The notes: a model not told the origin generated them from the letters alone. A DNA stretch of 64,000 nt from Candidatus Chromulinivorax destructor (GCF_003366055.1 NZ_CP025544.1:1-64000), one strand, 5' to 3'; positions 26,690-36,470 are shown, numbered from the stretch's first letter. Program-made: numbers and translations.

Positions 26690-28561
26690 TTACTCAGCAT
26701 CAACGTCGATTGGACCTTGATTGTTTGGTGCATCATTTGCATGATCATCACCAGCTGATTGAGCAGCTTGTGCATATTTTCCAAGTGTCTCGATGCTTTT
26801 CATAAACTCTTCAGTTGCATCGTTTAAGCCTTGTAGATCTGAAGCTTTGTCTTTCAGTTCTTGTTTAGCTTTATCGATCGCTTCCTGTACTGGAGTTAAT
26901 TCTTCTGCTGTAATTTTTTCTTTATTATCAGCAAGCAATCTTTCTGCTTGAAGAATCATACCGTCAAGTTTGTTACGAGCATCTACTAATTCACGAGCTT
27001 TGATATCTTCAGCTTCGTGTTCTTTAGCATCTTGTACCATTTTTTCGATATCTTCTTTTGACAAACCACCACTGTTTTTGATCGTGATTGAATGTTCTTT
27101 GCCAGAATCTTTATCTTTTGCTGTTACGCTTAAGATTCCGTTTGCATCGATATCAAAGATAACTTCGATTTGTGGTACGCCACGAGGAGCTTGTTTGATG
27201 CCTTCAAGCATAAACTGACCAAGTGATTTATTATCTTTAGCGAATTGACGTTCACCTTGTACAACTTGGATACCAACAGAAGGTTGATTGTCAACAGCAG
27301 TTGAGAACACCTGAGATTTTTTTGTTGGAATAGTTGTATTACGTTCGATCAATTTCGTTGCGATTCCGCCTTCAGTTTCGATACCAAGTGACAATGGAGT
27401 TACGTCAAGTAGTAAAACGTCAGTTACGCTTCCGCCTAAAATCCCACCTTGAATAGCAGCACCGATAGATACAACTTCATCAGGGTTTACTGATTGGTTA
27501 AGATCTTTACCAAAGAACTCTTTTACTAACGCTTGTACTTTTGGAATTCGAGTTGAACCACCAACTAAGATAACTTCGTTGATGTTAGCTTTTGCAATTT
27601 TTGAATCAGCTAAAGCTTTTTTACAAGGTTCTAATAGTTCTTTGAAGATGTCTGCACATAGGCTTTCAAATTTAGCACGGCTTAATTTTAGTACTAAATG
27701 TTTAGGTCCTGAAGCATCTGCAGTGATGTACGGTAAGTTGATTTCAGTTTCTTCTAAAGCTGAAAGTTCTTTCTTCGCTTTTTCTGCAGCTTCTTTTAGA
27801 CGTTGTAAAGCCATTTTGTCTTGGCGTAAATCAACACCTTGTTCTTTTTTAAATTCATCAATGATGTAGTTTGTGATTACGTCATCAATGTCATCGCCAC
27901 CAAGTTTGTTGTTACCACTTGTTGCTTTTACTTCGATAACGCCATCTTCGATTTCAAGAATTGAAACGTCGAATGTTCCGCCACCAAAATCGAATACTGC
28001 AATAGTTTCTGATTTTTTCTTTTCACAACCGTATGCAAGTGCTGCAGCTGTTGGTTCGTTGATGATACGACGAACGTTTAATCCTGCGATTTGTCCTGCA
28101 TCTTTTGTTGCTTGACGTTGCGCATCGTTAAAGTATGCAGGAACTGTGATAACAGCTTCAGTTACTTTTTCGCCGATGTAATCTTCTGCAACTTGTTTTA
28201 ATTGGCTTAAAATTGCTGCTGAGATTTCTTGTGGTGTGTATGTTTTGCCTTCGATATCAAATACAACATCACCATTTTTATCTGCAGTTATTTTGTATGG
28301 ATAGTTTTTAATTTCATCTTTGATTTCTTCGTACTTGTGTCCGATGAATCTTTTTGCTGAATATAATGTATTAAAAGGATTTGTTACTGATTGACGTTTT
28401 GCAACTGTTCCTACAAGTCGCTTGCCATCTTTTGTGAAAGCTACGATTGATGGAGTTGTGTTTCCGCCTTCTTTGTTAGGAATAACTTTTACAGTTGTTC
28501 CTTCCATGAATGATACTACTGAGTTGGTTGTACCTAAATCGATTCCAATAATTTTTGACAT
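26690..28561 (-). CDS. dnaK: Molecular chaperone DnaK (Hsp70)
   Basis: DnaK is the ATP-driven Hsp70 that refolds and holds client proteins with DnaJ and GrpE. The 623 residues include the N-terminal signature [13 protein letters not shown] (residues 5-17), the phosphate-binding [28 protein letters not shown], the linker region near [15 protein letters not shown], and an acidic C-terminal end (PIDVDAE). TAAGGACGATAAT precedes the ATG. The gene stands alone with its own promoter and terminator; no grpE or dnaJ is adjacent, and the only J-domain sequence in the window is a remnant near 56 kb. Confidence 0.98.
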   Translation of the reverse strand: MSKIIGIDLGTTNSVVSFMEGTTVKVIPNKEGGNTTPSIVAFTKDGKRLVGTVAKRQSVTNPFNTLYSAKRFIGHKYEEIKDEIKNYPYKITADKNGDVVFDIEGKTYTPQEISAAILSQLKQVAEDYIGEKVTEAVITVPAYFNDAQRQATKDAGQIAGLNVRRIINEPTAAALAYGCEKKKSETIAVFDFGGGTFDVSILEIEDGVIEVKATSGNNKLGGDDIDDVITNYIIDEFKKEQGVDLRQDKMALQRLKEAAEKAKKELSALEETEINLPYITADASGPKHLVLKLSRAKFESLCADIFKELLEPCKKALADSKIAKANINEVILVGGSTRIPKVQALVKEFFGKDLNQSVNPDEVVSIGAAIQGGILGGSVTDVLLLDVTPLSLGIETEGGIATKLIERNTTIPTKKSQVFSTAVDNQPSVGIQVVQGERQFAKDNKSLGQFMLEGIKQAPRGVPQIEVIFDIDANGILSVTAKDKDSGKEHSITIKNSGGLSKEDIEKMVQDAKEHEAEDIKARELVDARNKLDGMILQAERLLADNKEKITAEELTPVQEAIDKAKQELKDKASDLQGLNDATEEFMKSIETLGKYAQAAQSAGDDHANDAPNNQGPIDVDAE

Positions 28562-28610
28562 ATTATCGTCCTTATTTTATGTATGAGCCATCGATAATTT
28601 ATTACTTGAA

Positions 28611-28639
28611 ATAATACACTTCATGTTTAAATCTGTCAA
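28611..28639 (-). promoter_or_regulatory. Sigma-70-type promoter of dnaK
   Basis: Read on the minus strand: TTGACA (28639-28634), a 17-base spacer, then TATTAT (28616-28611). The -35 is perfect and the -10 has five of six consensus bases, about 50 bases before the dnaK start. No CIRCE repeat or heat-shock sigma motif was seen. Confidence 0.85.
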
Positions 28640-28794
28640 CAGGTTTGTAAAAAATATGAGTGAATTTGACTCATATTGTCTTCGTCTTGGTATTATAGAT
28701 AAGATTATCGTCTTTATTTTTTGATATGATTTGTTTATTGTATACATTCTAATGTATTTGTTCTTTGTTAATCAATAGATGCATGTGGTTTTTT

Positions 28795-28815
28795 GGCTTT
28801 GTTAAGCCTTTTTTT
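28795..28815 (+). terminator. Terminator-like hairpin
   Basis: GGCTT-TGTT-AAGCC is followed by seven T. No gene ends just upstream on this strand, so it may terminate an unrecognised short transcript. Confidence 0.5.
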
Positions 28816-29236
28816 AATCTGAATCAATATTTTTTTCAAGAATTTTTTTTGATTTTTACCTACTAGATTGACTATTCGTGTAATGCGTGCTTTGTTGACG
28901 GTGTGAGTTGCTTTTCACCGAATCGGAGGGTTTTTTTGAAAAAAATTGAAGAAATAGGGGATTTTTTTGTGTTTATTTTTTGACGAATCACTTTGCTGTT
29001 CGTGTAACGCAATCTTATTTTACTGGTTTTGTGTCTGGCGGAGCTTTTTTTGTATTTTTCAGCGATTTTTGAGAAAAATTGCTTTGTTTTTGTTGGTAGT
29101 TTTTTTTAAATCTTGTTGGCTGGTGCTTTTGTGTGCTCGTTTTGGTCGTGGGTTATTATTTTTTCAGTGTGATTCTGTATTTTATTGTGACTTTCATGGC
29201 TTTATTATGCCATCTCTGTTGATGGATATTTTAAGA

Positions 29237-29274
29237 GAGTTTATAAAAATATATTTCAAAATTTTTATAAACTC
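29237..29274. repeat. Perfect inverted repeat, 14-base arms
   Basis: GAGTTTATAAAAAT and its exact complement are separated by ten bases. No T run follows, so it is not a standard terminator. It sits in the middle of the gene-poor interval. Confidence 0.8.
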
Positions 29275-29750
29275 CGTCTCACAGCTAAGCCTTATACTTG
29301 CGGGGGAAAATCTATGGGGGGGCTTATCTATTCGTCTACGTTTTTTTATTCTCGACAAGGACTTTTTATTTAATTAACTCCTCCCCTTTTTTAGATAAGG
29401 ACTTTTTATTTAATTTACCTGAAACGATAGAAGTGGGGGAGCGCAGGAAGCTGCAAGGAGGTATTTTATTATGATACAAGCAATATACATACAAAGAATA
29501 TAAGGATGTGTAATTTTATATTAAAGCAATAGAAGAGAATACAAGCATAACAAAGATTAAAGATTAAGAATTGGAGTAAGGACTTTTAACTAAGGATAAG
29601 GATTAAAAATTATAGTAAGGATTATACTATTAAAATTTACATGAATAATTGTATCAATGTATAGCGGTCAATTAGATAGATTGCTATGTTGAAATAATGA
29701 TACAAATCAGATTGATATAAAAAATTAAAGCTATACAACTTGAGGAAATA

Positions 29751-29782
29751 AAAAAGGAGATATCGTAGGGATCTCCTTTTTT
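29751..29782. terminator. Terminator after the gene-poor interval
   Basis: The hairpin AAAAAAGGAGAT / ATCTCCTTTTTT lies 37 bases beyond the stop codon of the minus-strand gene at 29819 and could act in both directions. Confidence 0.8.
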
Positions 29783-29818
29783 ATTGTTATTTTATTATGA
29801 TCACGTAACAGTCGTAAC

Positions 29819-30328
29819 TTAATTTATATATGTAGTGTCTGCAGGTTTATATTTATATGCTGCGTGACCAAGCGCCATACGTCTTAAATCTTGTGATTGA
29901 ATAGATGTAGTTGAATTAACTGGTATGTGATGGATACTTTGATCTCTTAATCTTCTGCGAGCTGGAGAAACTTGGTTATTTGTTTTTTTAGATCGCGGTG
30001 AGAATGGAGATGACGGGAATTCATCCATTTCATTTGATGCAGGCTGCGGTAGATTAAGTTTATACAGTCCATCAGCTGATGGATTTGGTGTTGATTGTAT
30101 AGAACCTGAAGTCGAAACAGTTCCTTTTTCACTTGGCTTTTTTACATCAGTAGATTCATAACAAAAGTCGTACAAATTCATTCTTGAAGGGTCATACACT
30201 TCAACTTTCGATGATGATGCAGAACAGATCCATAAAAATGAAAATGGGTGAGCATTAATATTTGTCGTCAGAAAACAGAGTCCAACTGAAAAAGTTAACA
30301 ATGAAATTATTTTTTTTGTGTAGTGCAT
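29819..30328 (-). CDS. Exported Ser/Pro-rich protein, unknown function
   Basis: The 169-residue product has a signal peptide (MHYTKKIISLLTFSVGLCFLTTNINA) and AAAGGATGCTTTC before the ATG. The mature chain is low complexity: Ser, Pro and basic residues (FPSSPFSPRSKKTNNQVSP, ARRRLRDQSIHHIP). It looks intrinsically disordered, which is common in secreted effectors. No family was recognised. Confidence 0.72.
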   Translation of the reverse strand: MHYTKKIISLLTFSVGLCFLTTNINAHPFSFLWICSASSSKVEVYDPSRMNLYDFCYESTDVKKPSEKGTVSTSGSIQSTPNPSADGLYKLNLPQPASNEMDEFPSSPFSPRSKKTNNQVSPARRRLRDQSIHHIPVNSTTSIQSQDLRRMALGHAAYKYKPADTTYIN

Positions 30329-30408
30329 GAAAGCATCCTTTCTATTGGTATTATATAAACCATCTTGAATGTTTCAGCGTGTAATGTCAACTGGTGTAGT
30401 TGTAATTA

Positions 30409-30605
30409 CTAGCCTATTTGAACAAAATTTAAAAATAACAAGCAATCCTATGATATCGCTGCGCTCATCTCCGGAAGGCGGCCACGTTACGCTTTTTCAG
30501 TTCAAAAAAAAGTGTATCAGGCCTACAGGCCTGCAGATTGCCTGAGTTTTCATAAAAAACTAAGAGAGAATCTATCTTCTGAAATTTTGGTTCACTCAAC
30601 TTAGG
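30409..30605 (-). repeat. TAGG element, copy 8 (short form, decayed)
   Basis: Reverse orientation. The hairpin region has lost part of its GC core (GGAAGGCGGCCACGTTACGC). The end AACTTAGG lies one base from the stop codon of the minus-strand gene at 30607. Confidence 0.8.
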
Positions 30606-30606
30606 T

Positions 30607-31956
30607 TTATATGTATACCATAAAAATGCATACTATCGCTATACTTATACTGACAGCTATCTTAATGCATAAGTTACAACTGACAATTGGTTGTATATTC
30701 CAAAATTTAGATGCAAGCAGTTCTATACACATAAGACTTAATAATTTAACGATGACAAAAATTAGTAAGATAGTATATCCATGCATAAACTCGTTGAAAT
30801 AAAAAGTAGGAAGAAGCAAACTTACTTCAGCAAGATTGATACTTGCTAGAAATTTAGATTTTTTTTGACTCATGAAAAGTTGTTCATAGGTTAAAGTTAT
30901 TTGTTCAAGAAACCCTATACAAAAAAATATGATAATTTGTAGAGCCATCAAAGGAGTTATAGCTGCTACGTAGTAGCTATACCCAACAACCGATGCGATA
31001 ACAAAAGACATGGTGTATAAAAATTTAAAATAAGCTTGAGTTACTTCCTGAAAAATTTCTTTTATTTTTTCGATTGGAGCATGGTTTATAGCAGAAAGAG
31101 CAACTCCGCTGCTGATGCCAACCGTTTTATGAATGCAAGTGTACCCAAGGGTGATAATATTAGTAAAAAATTTAATAGTTGCAGCTTGTTGAAAACCAAG
31201 AACATAAGCAAACATAATAGTCATCGTGTTTGGCGAGAAAAAAGTCTTTGTTACTTGATGAATCCAGTTAAATAGCCTTTGCATAAAAAGAGTTTGTAAA
31301 GGTATTTTTGCATGGGGCATCGAATGTAATGAGAGCTGTTGGTAATATTGTATAAAAATATAAGAAAGATACAAAAGTTCACAGCTTGTTGTTATAAGCA
31401 TGGGAATAAAAATAGTGTACAATGAGATATTTGTTTGGATAGCAAAAATAGTCCAAATAATTGTTACATATGATACAAGCATTCCTAGTTCAGCATAACT
31501 TATATTTTTTTGTAAGAAAGCAAGTTGGATCATCGTACTGATTGATTTTTTTATACTCTCAATAAAGAAAATAAGAGGAATCAGCAATATAACTGTGTCA
31601 TCGCAATATAAACGAATGTTTTGAATAAATGTAAATGGTGCTGATAGTAAGGTTATATAAAATATCATTGATATTATTGCAACTGCGATGATACGTAGTA
31701 TAAAGTGGTGTAAGATTTGTTTGAACTGTTGCTTGCTTTGAGAGTATGTTGAGAAAAAAGGTAGCAACGTTTCTTCAAATCCAAAATTTGTACAAGCGAT
31801 CAGTGCATAAATAGCAGCAAAAAGTGTGCTTTGTATGCCGTATAATGGTTTTGAAATCACTGCATACAGCATAATTTGATGAAATAAAAGAATAGCTTTG
31901 TACAAAAAAGCAGTTGAGCTATTCCATGTTAAAGCTTTTTTAAATGTTGTATGCAT
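30607..31956 (-). CDS. Polytopic membrane protein, MOP flippase (Wzx/MATE) type
   Basis: The 449-residue protein contains about twelve to fourteen hydrophobic segments spread over its length, with short basic loops, as in polysaccharide flippases of the MOP superfamily. The N-terminal region (SSTAFLYKAILLFHQIMLYAVI, TLFAAIYALIACTNFGFEE) resembles the first two helices of such proteins. Substrate is unknown: it could be an O-antigen unit, a lipid carrier or a drug. No glycosyltransferase is nearby, so the role cannot be refined. Confidence 0.65.
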   Translation of the reverse strand: MHTTFKKALTWNSSTAFLYKAILLFHQIMLYAVISKPLYGIQSTLFAAIYALIACTNFGFEETLLPFFSTYSQSKQQFKQILHHFILRIIAVAIISMIFYITLLSAPFTFIQNIRLYCDDTVILLIPLIFFIESIKKSISTMIQLAFLQKNISYAELGMLVSYVTIIWTIFAIQTNISLYTIFIPMLITTSCELLYLSYIFIQYYQQLSLHSMPHAKIPLQTLFMQRLFNWIHQVTKTFFSPNTMTIMFAYVLGFQQAATIKFFTNIITLGYTCIHKTVGISSGVALSAINHAPIEKIKEIFQEVTQAYFKFLYTMSFVIASVVGYSYYVAAITPLMALQIIIFFCIGFLEQITLTYEQLFMSQKKSKFLASINLAEVSLLLPTFYFNEFMHGYTILLIFVIVKLLSLMCIELLASKFWNIQPIVSCNLCIKIAVSISIAIVCIFMVYI

Positions 31957-32040
31957 AAAAGGATATTCTTTAAAAACTGTTATATAAATTATTGCTTCAT
32001 CACTTATATTAAAATTGAAAAACTGTGGGATGTAAACAAT

Positions 32041-32670
32041 ATGAAGATATTTTTTATAATAAGACGTTATGTATATGGTATAATAGTTGGAACATTTTTA
32101 ACAATTCCTATGTTTTTTTACCCTGATTCTTCGTATGCTGAGAACAATAAAATGATGCAAGAGATGACAATTTCGATTGATTTCTTGCGTGATTTTAATC
32201 CTTATCAAGACGATATATCAATGACGCTTTCTATTATTCGAGAACTTCACAATGAAATTGATAATGTTTCTCATTGGTTCGATTCTGATCTGCTCATGCA
32301 TGTTGTTACCAGCTTGGTTGAAATGTATCGAAAGGTAGTTGAAGTAACTTTGCTCTATTATGTTGAGCCCGAAGGCTTAACACAAAAAGAATTCCATGAA
32401 GCTGTTATAAAAATAATTTCGCATGATATTGCAAACATTATTGATTATTTATGCAAAGAATTTGTTCATTCAATTTTTAATGAAAATTTATCGTGGCAAG
32501 AGAGAATTTGTCATTGCGCTTGGATTTTATCGATAATTTTAATTATTAAAACAAGTATTGAAGAAATGCCGTATTCGTTTAATTTTGAGCCAGTTAAAAG
32601 AAAAATTAAAAATAAAATCTCTGAAATAACCCTTTGTTTGAAAGCAAAAATTGATATTTCTGAGCGATAG
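32041..32670 (+). CDS. Exported helical protein, unknown function
   Basis: The ATG at 32041 gives 209 residues with a signal peptide (MKIFFIIRRYVYGIIVGTFL) cut near SSYAENN. An upstream extension to 31951 would overlap the divergent flippase gene and lose the signal. The mature part is helical with no repeats recognised (MTLSIIRELHNEIDNVSHWF, QERICHCAWILSIILII). Function unknown. Confidence 0.65.
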   Translation: MKIFFIIRRYVYGIIVGTFLTIPMFFYPDSSYAENNKMMQEMTISIDFLRDFNPYQDDISMTLSIIRELHNEIDNVSHWFDSDLLMHVVTSLVEMYRKVVEVTLLYYVEPEGLTQKEFHEAVIKIISHDIANIIDYLCKEFVHSIFNENLSWQERICHCAWILSIILIIKTSIEEMPYSFNFEPVKRKIKNKISEITLCLKAKIDISER

Positions 32671-32671
32671 T

Positions 32672-32701
32672 CTTTCAAAAAAAATATAAATTCGATATAA
32701 T
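32672..32701 (+). promoter_or_regulatory. Promoter of the carD-like gene
   Basis: A perfect -10 (TATAAT, 32696-32701) is preceded by a weak -35 (CTTTCA, 32672-32677) with an 18-base gap. It is 63 bases upstream of the CarD start. Confidence 0.6.
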
Positions 32702-32722
32702 GATTATCCATAATGGATAATC
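32702..32722. promoter_or_regulatory. Palindromic operator candidate
   Basis: GATTATCCA-TAA-TGGATAATC is a perfect 9-base inverted repeat starting at the base after the -10 hexamer, where a repressor would block initiation. Each arm contains TTATCCA, the first seven bases of a DnaA box. Confidence 0.6.
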
Positions 32723-32764
32723 TCTTTATAGGGTAAGAACTTCTTGCGCTAAATGGGAGATAGT

Positions 32765-33334
32765 ATGTTTCTGTTAAACGAAAAAGTGATATATCCTGGG
32801 TATGGAGTTGCAACCATAAACCGTTTAGTAGACCGATTAATGTTAGGTAAAAAGACTAACTTTTTCGAGTTGAAATTTGATAGTAAAGAAATGACAGTCC
32901 TTATTCCTGAAGACCGACTTGAATCTATTGGTGTACGAAAATTAAGTACGCTGCAAGAATTAACATATATGTTTGATCAGTTAGGTAAGTTTGAAAAAAA
33001 AGACATTATTACCGAACATAATGCAAGTACATGGAATAAACGGAATAAAGAATATCAATCTAAGCTGAGAAGCGGACAGTTGATTGAGATTTCATCTATT
33101 TATAAAGAGTTGCAGCTTATTGCATTGGATAAAGAGTTATCGTTTGGCGAACGGAATTTATTTAATCAGATCGAATTTTTACTTATTGAAGAAATTACGG
33201 CGGTTAAAAAATCTGAAGCAACAGAAGATGTTAGATTAAAATTGCGGCATCCATTTGAAACAATGGAAAAAAAACTTGCAAGTAACATGATGTTGAAAAA
33301 ACATGCGTTACCAAAATTAGAAGAATTACGATAA
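32765..33334 (+). CDS. CarD-family transcriptional regulator
   Basis: CarD proteins bind the RNA polymerase beta subunit and stabilise open complexes. The ATG at 32765 has GGGAGA just upstream; an ATG four codons earlier lies inside that ribosome site. The 189-residue product opens FLLNEKVIYPGYGVATI, the usual start of the CarD/TRCF RNA-polymerase-interacting domain (about 1-60), followed by a helical C-terminal part (60-189), including a family-typical LTYMFDQLGKFEK helix. Length is close to the family norm. It has its own promoter and terminator. Confidence 0.85.
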   Translation: MFLLNEKVIYPGYGVATINRLVDRLMLGKKTNFFELKFDSKEMTVLIPEDRLESIGVRKLSTLQELTYMFDQLGKFEKKDIITEHNASTWNKRNKEYQSKLRSGQLIEISSIYKELQLIALDKELSFGERNLFNQIEFLLIEEITAVKKSEATEDVRLKLRHPFETMEKKLASNMMLKKHALPKLEELR

Positions 33335-33349
33335 TAGTTATTATTACCT

Positions 33350-33380
33350 AAAAAAAGAGAGATGTAAGTCTCTCTTTTTT
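33350..33380 (+). terminator. Terminator of the carD-like gene
   Basis: Hairpin AAAAAAAGAGAGA / TCTCTCTTTTTT with a short loop, directly after the CarD stop. Confidence 0.88.
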
Positions 33381-33404
33381 GTTATCTAAAAAAAGGAATA
33401 CGGT

Positions 33405-33851
33405 ATGAAAAAATTATATTGGATACTATGTTTATTCCCGGTTGTTTGCTATGCATCACCTACAAAAAACTTAGAAAAAGAAATTATTGCATTGCAGCAA
33501 AAATTTGATGATATAGATAAAAAAATGAGTATGCTCATAGAAAAAATAAATGCACAAGACTTGTTACTTGCACAGCAAACACGTACTACTCAAGCTGCCA
33601 TAGCAACAACATGTAACGCTGAACAATCTGATGGGCTACAAACTATAGTTGAAGAATCAGAATCGATAGAAACGACAGAAGATACGATACAAGATGCGCC
33701 GGTAAAAAAGCTTAAATTATCGTGGGGTAAAAGAATTGCTCCAAAAGAAAAAAATGTAAAAAAAGAAGTTGTAAAAAAAACAACAACCAAAGAAATAGTA
33801 CTAACTCAAGAACAAATTGTAGATGCTTTAGATACTCAAGGTGACAATTAA
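33405..33851 (+). CDS. Exported coiled-coil / Lys-rich protein
   Basis: The 148-residue product has a signal peptide (MKKLYWILCLFPVVCYA), a short coiled coil (about 22-50, LEKEIIALQQKFDDIDKKM), an acidic Ser/Thr linker and a Lys-rich C-terminal section. AAAAAAAGGAATACGGT precedes the ATG. No family was recognised. Confidence 0.72.
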   Translation: MKKLYWILCLFPVVCYASPTKNLEKEIIALQQKFDDIDKKMSMLIEKINAQDLLLAQQTRTTQAAIATTCNAEQSDGLQTIVEESESIETTEDTIQDAPVKKLKLSWGKRIAPKEKNVKKEVVKKTTTKEIVLTQEQIVDALDTQGDN

Positions 33852-33875
33852 ATAGATGTAATATTTTCAATGCAA

Positions 33876-33919
33876 TTATTAAAAAAGGGAATGATATAAT
33901 TCATTCCCTTTTTTAATAA
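33876..33919 (+). terminator. Rho-independent terminator
   Basis: The long stem TTATTAAAAAAGGGAATGA and its complement has a six-base loop, just after the coiled-coil gene. Confidence 0.88.
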
Positions 33920-33930
33920 AATCAACTTAA

Positions 33931-34085
33931 ACTCTGTGAACCAAATTTTTATAAAAGAGTTTTTCTCTACATTTTCTATGAAAACTTCGGTGATCGGCAT
34001 GCCTGTGTGCCAGAAGCACTATTTGTAAACTAAAAAAGCGTACAGTGACAGCCACCTCTGCTTGCTGCGATATTGCTCAGCTTTT
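33931..34085 (+). repeat. TAGG element, copy 9 (degenerate, right end lost)
   Basis: The left end ACTCTGTGAACCAAATT and the blocks GTTTTTCTCTACATTTTCTATGAAAAC and AAAAAAGCGTACAGTG are recognisable. The hairpins are mutated and the right inverted end is absent. The remaining 180 bases up to the next gene hold only a 13-base tandem repeat (CTGAATAATAAAT, twice). Confidence 0.7.
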
Positions 34086-34266
34086 GTTAAGAAGATACAA
34101 TTTTGAGATCTATGTATAAAAATTTTATAATGTAACTTAGTAAATAATTAGTTGATTATATCTTTTGATTTTTGATATATTATTTCTGTCTGAATAATAA
34201 ATCTGAATAATAAATTATTTTTTCATTATTCAGGTATTAAAATCAGATATTAAAAAAGGAACTGTT

Positions 34267-34776
34267 ATGAAAAATTTTCAATTTAAATTATTGCTCATGC
34301 TCAGCATGCAAATAATTTGTGGCTTAGAATTTATTTTACCGTCGTTTACAATCTCATTACAACATCCTGACAAGTTAGAAATAGAAAATTTACAATTGTT
34401 AAAGCAATTAAGCAAAGCGCTTTTTGATGGTAATTACGTTCAAGCTGAACTAATTTTTAATAACGGCTGCAATATAAATAGCATGAATGAGTATGGAACA
34501 ACTTTATTACATCTTGCTATTGATAAGCATGATATACGCGCCGTTAAATTTTTATTAGAGCATGACGCTTATCTTACAACTCAAGATAATGACGGCCAAA
34601 CCCCATTGCATCTTGCAGTGATGGAAAACAATAGAGAAATAGTTGTATTGCTTTTACAATGTGGGCATAAAAAAATTCTGCATATAAAAAATAATGAGGG
34701 ATGTACGCCTTTAAATTATGCGTGGGATGTCGATATGAAAAATTTGTTACAAGCTAAGAATCTAGAGCAAGAGTAA
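34267..34776 (+). CDS. Small exported ankyrin-repeat protein
   Basis: The 169-residue product has a signal peptide (MKNFQFKLLLMLSMQIICG), no copy of the shared N-terminal module, and three to four ankyrin repeats (about 50-160: TTLLHLAIDKHDIRAVKFLL, TPLHLAVMENNREIVVLLL, TPLNYAW). There is no CaaX tail (ends KNLEQE). AAAAAAGGAACTGTT precedes the ATG. The next ankyrin gene starts 26 bases downstream, so they are probably one operon. Confidence 0.85.
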   Translation: MKNFQFKLLLMLSMQIICGLEFILPSFTISLQHPDKLEIENLQLLKQLSKALFDGNYVQAELIFNNGCNINSMNEYGTTLLHLAIDKHDIRAVKFLLEHDAYLTTQDNDGQTPLHLAVMENNREIVVLLLQCGHKKILHIKNNEGCTPLNYAWDVDMKNLLQAKNLEQE

Positions 34777-34802
34777 AACATAACAAAATTATCAGGATTA
34801 TT

Positions 34803-36104
34803 ATGAATGCATCAAAATTATTTTTTTTATTTCTCAGTATTTTTTCTTTGCAGATACTACAATCAGCAGAACATATTCTTATCACAGAGCAAGTATCACA
34901 ATTATGGAGCAATGCTCATAACGAGAAAATTAAATATTTTAATGACATGAATAATCTTAATACCAAACCGTATTTTTTACGCAATGCTGTTTTAGATAAT
35001 GATGAAACAGTGGTAGATTATTTATTAAGCAAGGGTACTGATATTACTATTGCTGATAATAAAAATGCATCGCCATGGTTTTATGCAGTTGCTAAAAATA
35101 ATAAAAACATCATGAAGCTTTTTTTAGATCGTGGAGCAAGTTTAGAAATTAAAGATGTTGATGGTTTAACGCCTTTACATTTTGCAGTAAAAAAAGATGA
35201 TACAGATACCGTAAAATTATTCTCCGAGTATCTACCGACTGATGCAAAAAATTGGAAAGATGATGCAGGTAAAACAATATTGTTTTATGTACAAAGTCCA
35301 GAGATGTTTGAATTACTTGAAAGTATGGATTTACTTCCAGATAGTAATATGCAAGATATTGAAGGAAAAACTGCTTTGCATTATGCAGTCATAGCAGATG
35401 CTATAAACATAGTTGAAATACTTATAGTGTACGGAGCTGATGTTAATGTGCCAGATAAAAAAGAGGATACCCCATTGGTGTATGCCCTTGGTAAGAATGA
35501 TAGGCAAATTATAAAATTATTTTTAGATAATAACGTTGATATACAAGCACCAGACAAAAATGGGCAGAACATTTTGCATTTTGCAGTGAAAACAAAAGAT
35601 CAAGATTTATTAAAATTATTGTTATCATTTGATAATCACATTAATTTTTATGCCAAAGATAATCAAGGTAAAACAGCCTATCATCTTGCAGTTGAGTCTG
35701 ACAACTTAGAAATTTTAAAAGAATTGGTAGGAGGCGGTTATTATTTTTTTCAAGATGAACGGTTAGCAGATAACTATGGGAGAACTCCTGTCTATTATGT
35801 AAAAAATTTAGATGTTGTTACATATTTAAACGAGCTTGGCGCAATTACCAATATTAATCAAATGAGAGATAAACAAGGATTAACTCCATTGCATTATATT
35901 GTTCGGCAGTGGGCTCCATATGAACTTGTAGAATTTTTTTTAGAATCTTTACATGCAGATGTAACAATAAAAGATGGCCATGGTTTAACTGCATACGATT
36001 ATGCTTTAGATGAAGCAATAAAAAAGATGTTAGAAGAGAAAACATTGGAATTATTAAATAATGATGAGCCATGGGAGCTATTAGAAGACAGTGCGCATTT
36101 TTAA
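34803..36104 (+). CDS. Exported ankyrin-repeat protein, about ten repeats
   Basis: The 433-residue product has a signal peptide (MNASKLFFLFLSIFSLQILQSA), and ankyrin repeats fill about 50-420 (NASPWFYAVAKNNKNIMKLF, TPLHFAVKKDD, TALHYAVIADAINIVEILI, TPLHYIVRQWA). The DPxFLYVM module and the CaaX tail are both absent; the C-terminus is acidic. It thus represents a simpler type than the tailed proteins. It is second in a probable two-gene operon. Confidence 0.87.
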   Translation: MNASKLFFLFLSIFSLQILQSAEHILITEQVSQLWSNAHNEKIKYFNDMNNLNTKPYFLRNAVLDNDETVVDYLLSKGTDITIADNKNASPWFYAVAKNNKNIMKLFLDRGASLEIKDVDGLTPLHFAVKKDDTDTVKLFSEYLPTDAKNWKDDAGKTILFYVQSPEMFELLESMDLLPDSNMQDIEGKTALHYAVIADAINIVEILIVYGADVNVPDKKEDTPLVYALGKNDRQIIKLFLDNNVDIQAPDKNGQNILHFAVKTKDQDLLKLLLSFDNHINFYAKDNQGKTAYHLAVESDNLEILKELVGGGYYFFQDERLADNYGRTPVYYVKNLDVVTYLNELGAITNINQMRDKQGLTPLHYIVRQWAPYELVEFFLESLHADVTIKDGHGLTAYDYALDEAIKKMLEEKTLELLNNDEPWELLEDSAHF

Positions 36105-36181
36105 TAATATTTTGGTCTGTTTTTCTCTTGATGCAAGTTCTCAAAATAATTATCAATAAATTGGGCTCATGATAATTCGCT

Positions 36182-36334
36182 ACGCTATGTGAACCAAATT
36201 TTAAAATAGTATGCAATGATACGATATAGCTGATTTCATCTGCGCAAACAAGCGTGTTCGCCAACAAATTCACGGAGTTTTCATAGAAAACGTACAGCAA
36301 GACTCTCTTGTAAAAATTTAGTTCATACAACCTC
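36182..36334 (-). repeat. TAGG element, copy 10 (core deleted)
   Basis: Both ends are recognisable (CGCTATGTGAACCAAATTTT and AATTTAGTTCATACAACC), and so is GTTTTCATAGAAAACG, but the central GC hairpins are missing. Confidence 0.7.
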
Positions 36335-36470
36335 GGCAAAAAGAGAAGCTTTTTTCTTGAGCCATATTTAGACTGAGACAATTATAAAAAAACCATTGTT
36401 TTACATCTAGGCGATTTGCTATAATTATTTACATGTTGTAAATTATTTAAGAGTTAAAAAAGGGTAAAAA

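Larger units (their letters stand above)
28640..29750. other. Gene-poor interval (about 1.1 kb)
   Basis: No convincing gene lies here. The left part is T/G-rich on the plus strand, with a terminator-like hairpin at 28795-28808 followed by seven T. The middle holds a 14-base perfect inverted repeat (29237-29274). The right part is purine-rich and carries several AAGGACT or AAGGATT motifs between 29355 and 29630. It may encode an RNA or be a decayed locus; none of tmRNA, RNase P RNA or SRP RNA was recognised. Confidence 0.6.

Noticed and set aside
28967-29377. 136-codon frame in the gene-poor interval
   Set aside because: It is a by-product of T-rich sequence (Phe/Leu/Cys-rich), without a ribosome site or a plausible domain.
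29440-29500. Tiny reading frame after AAGGAGGTATTTTATT at 29471
   Set aside because: The ribosome site is excellent but the frame is only ten codons long; it could be a leader peptide, but nothing downstream is expressed from it.
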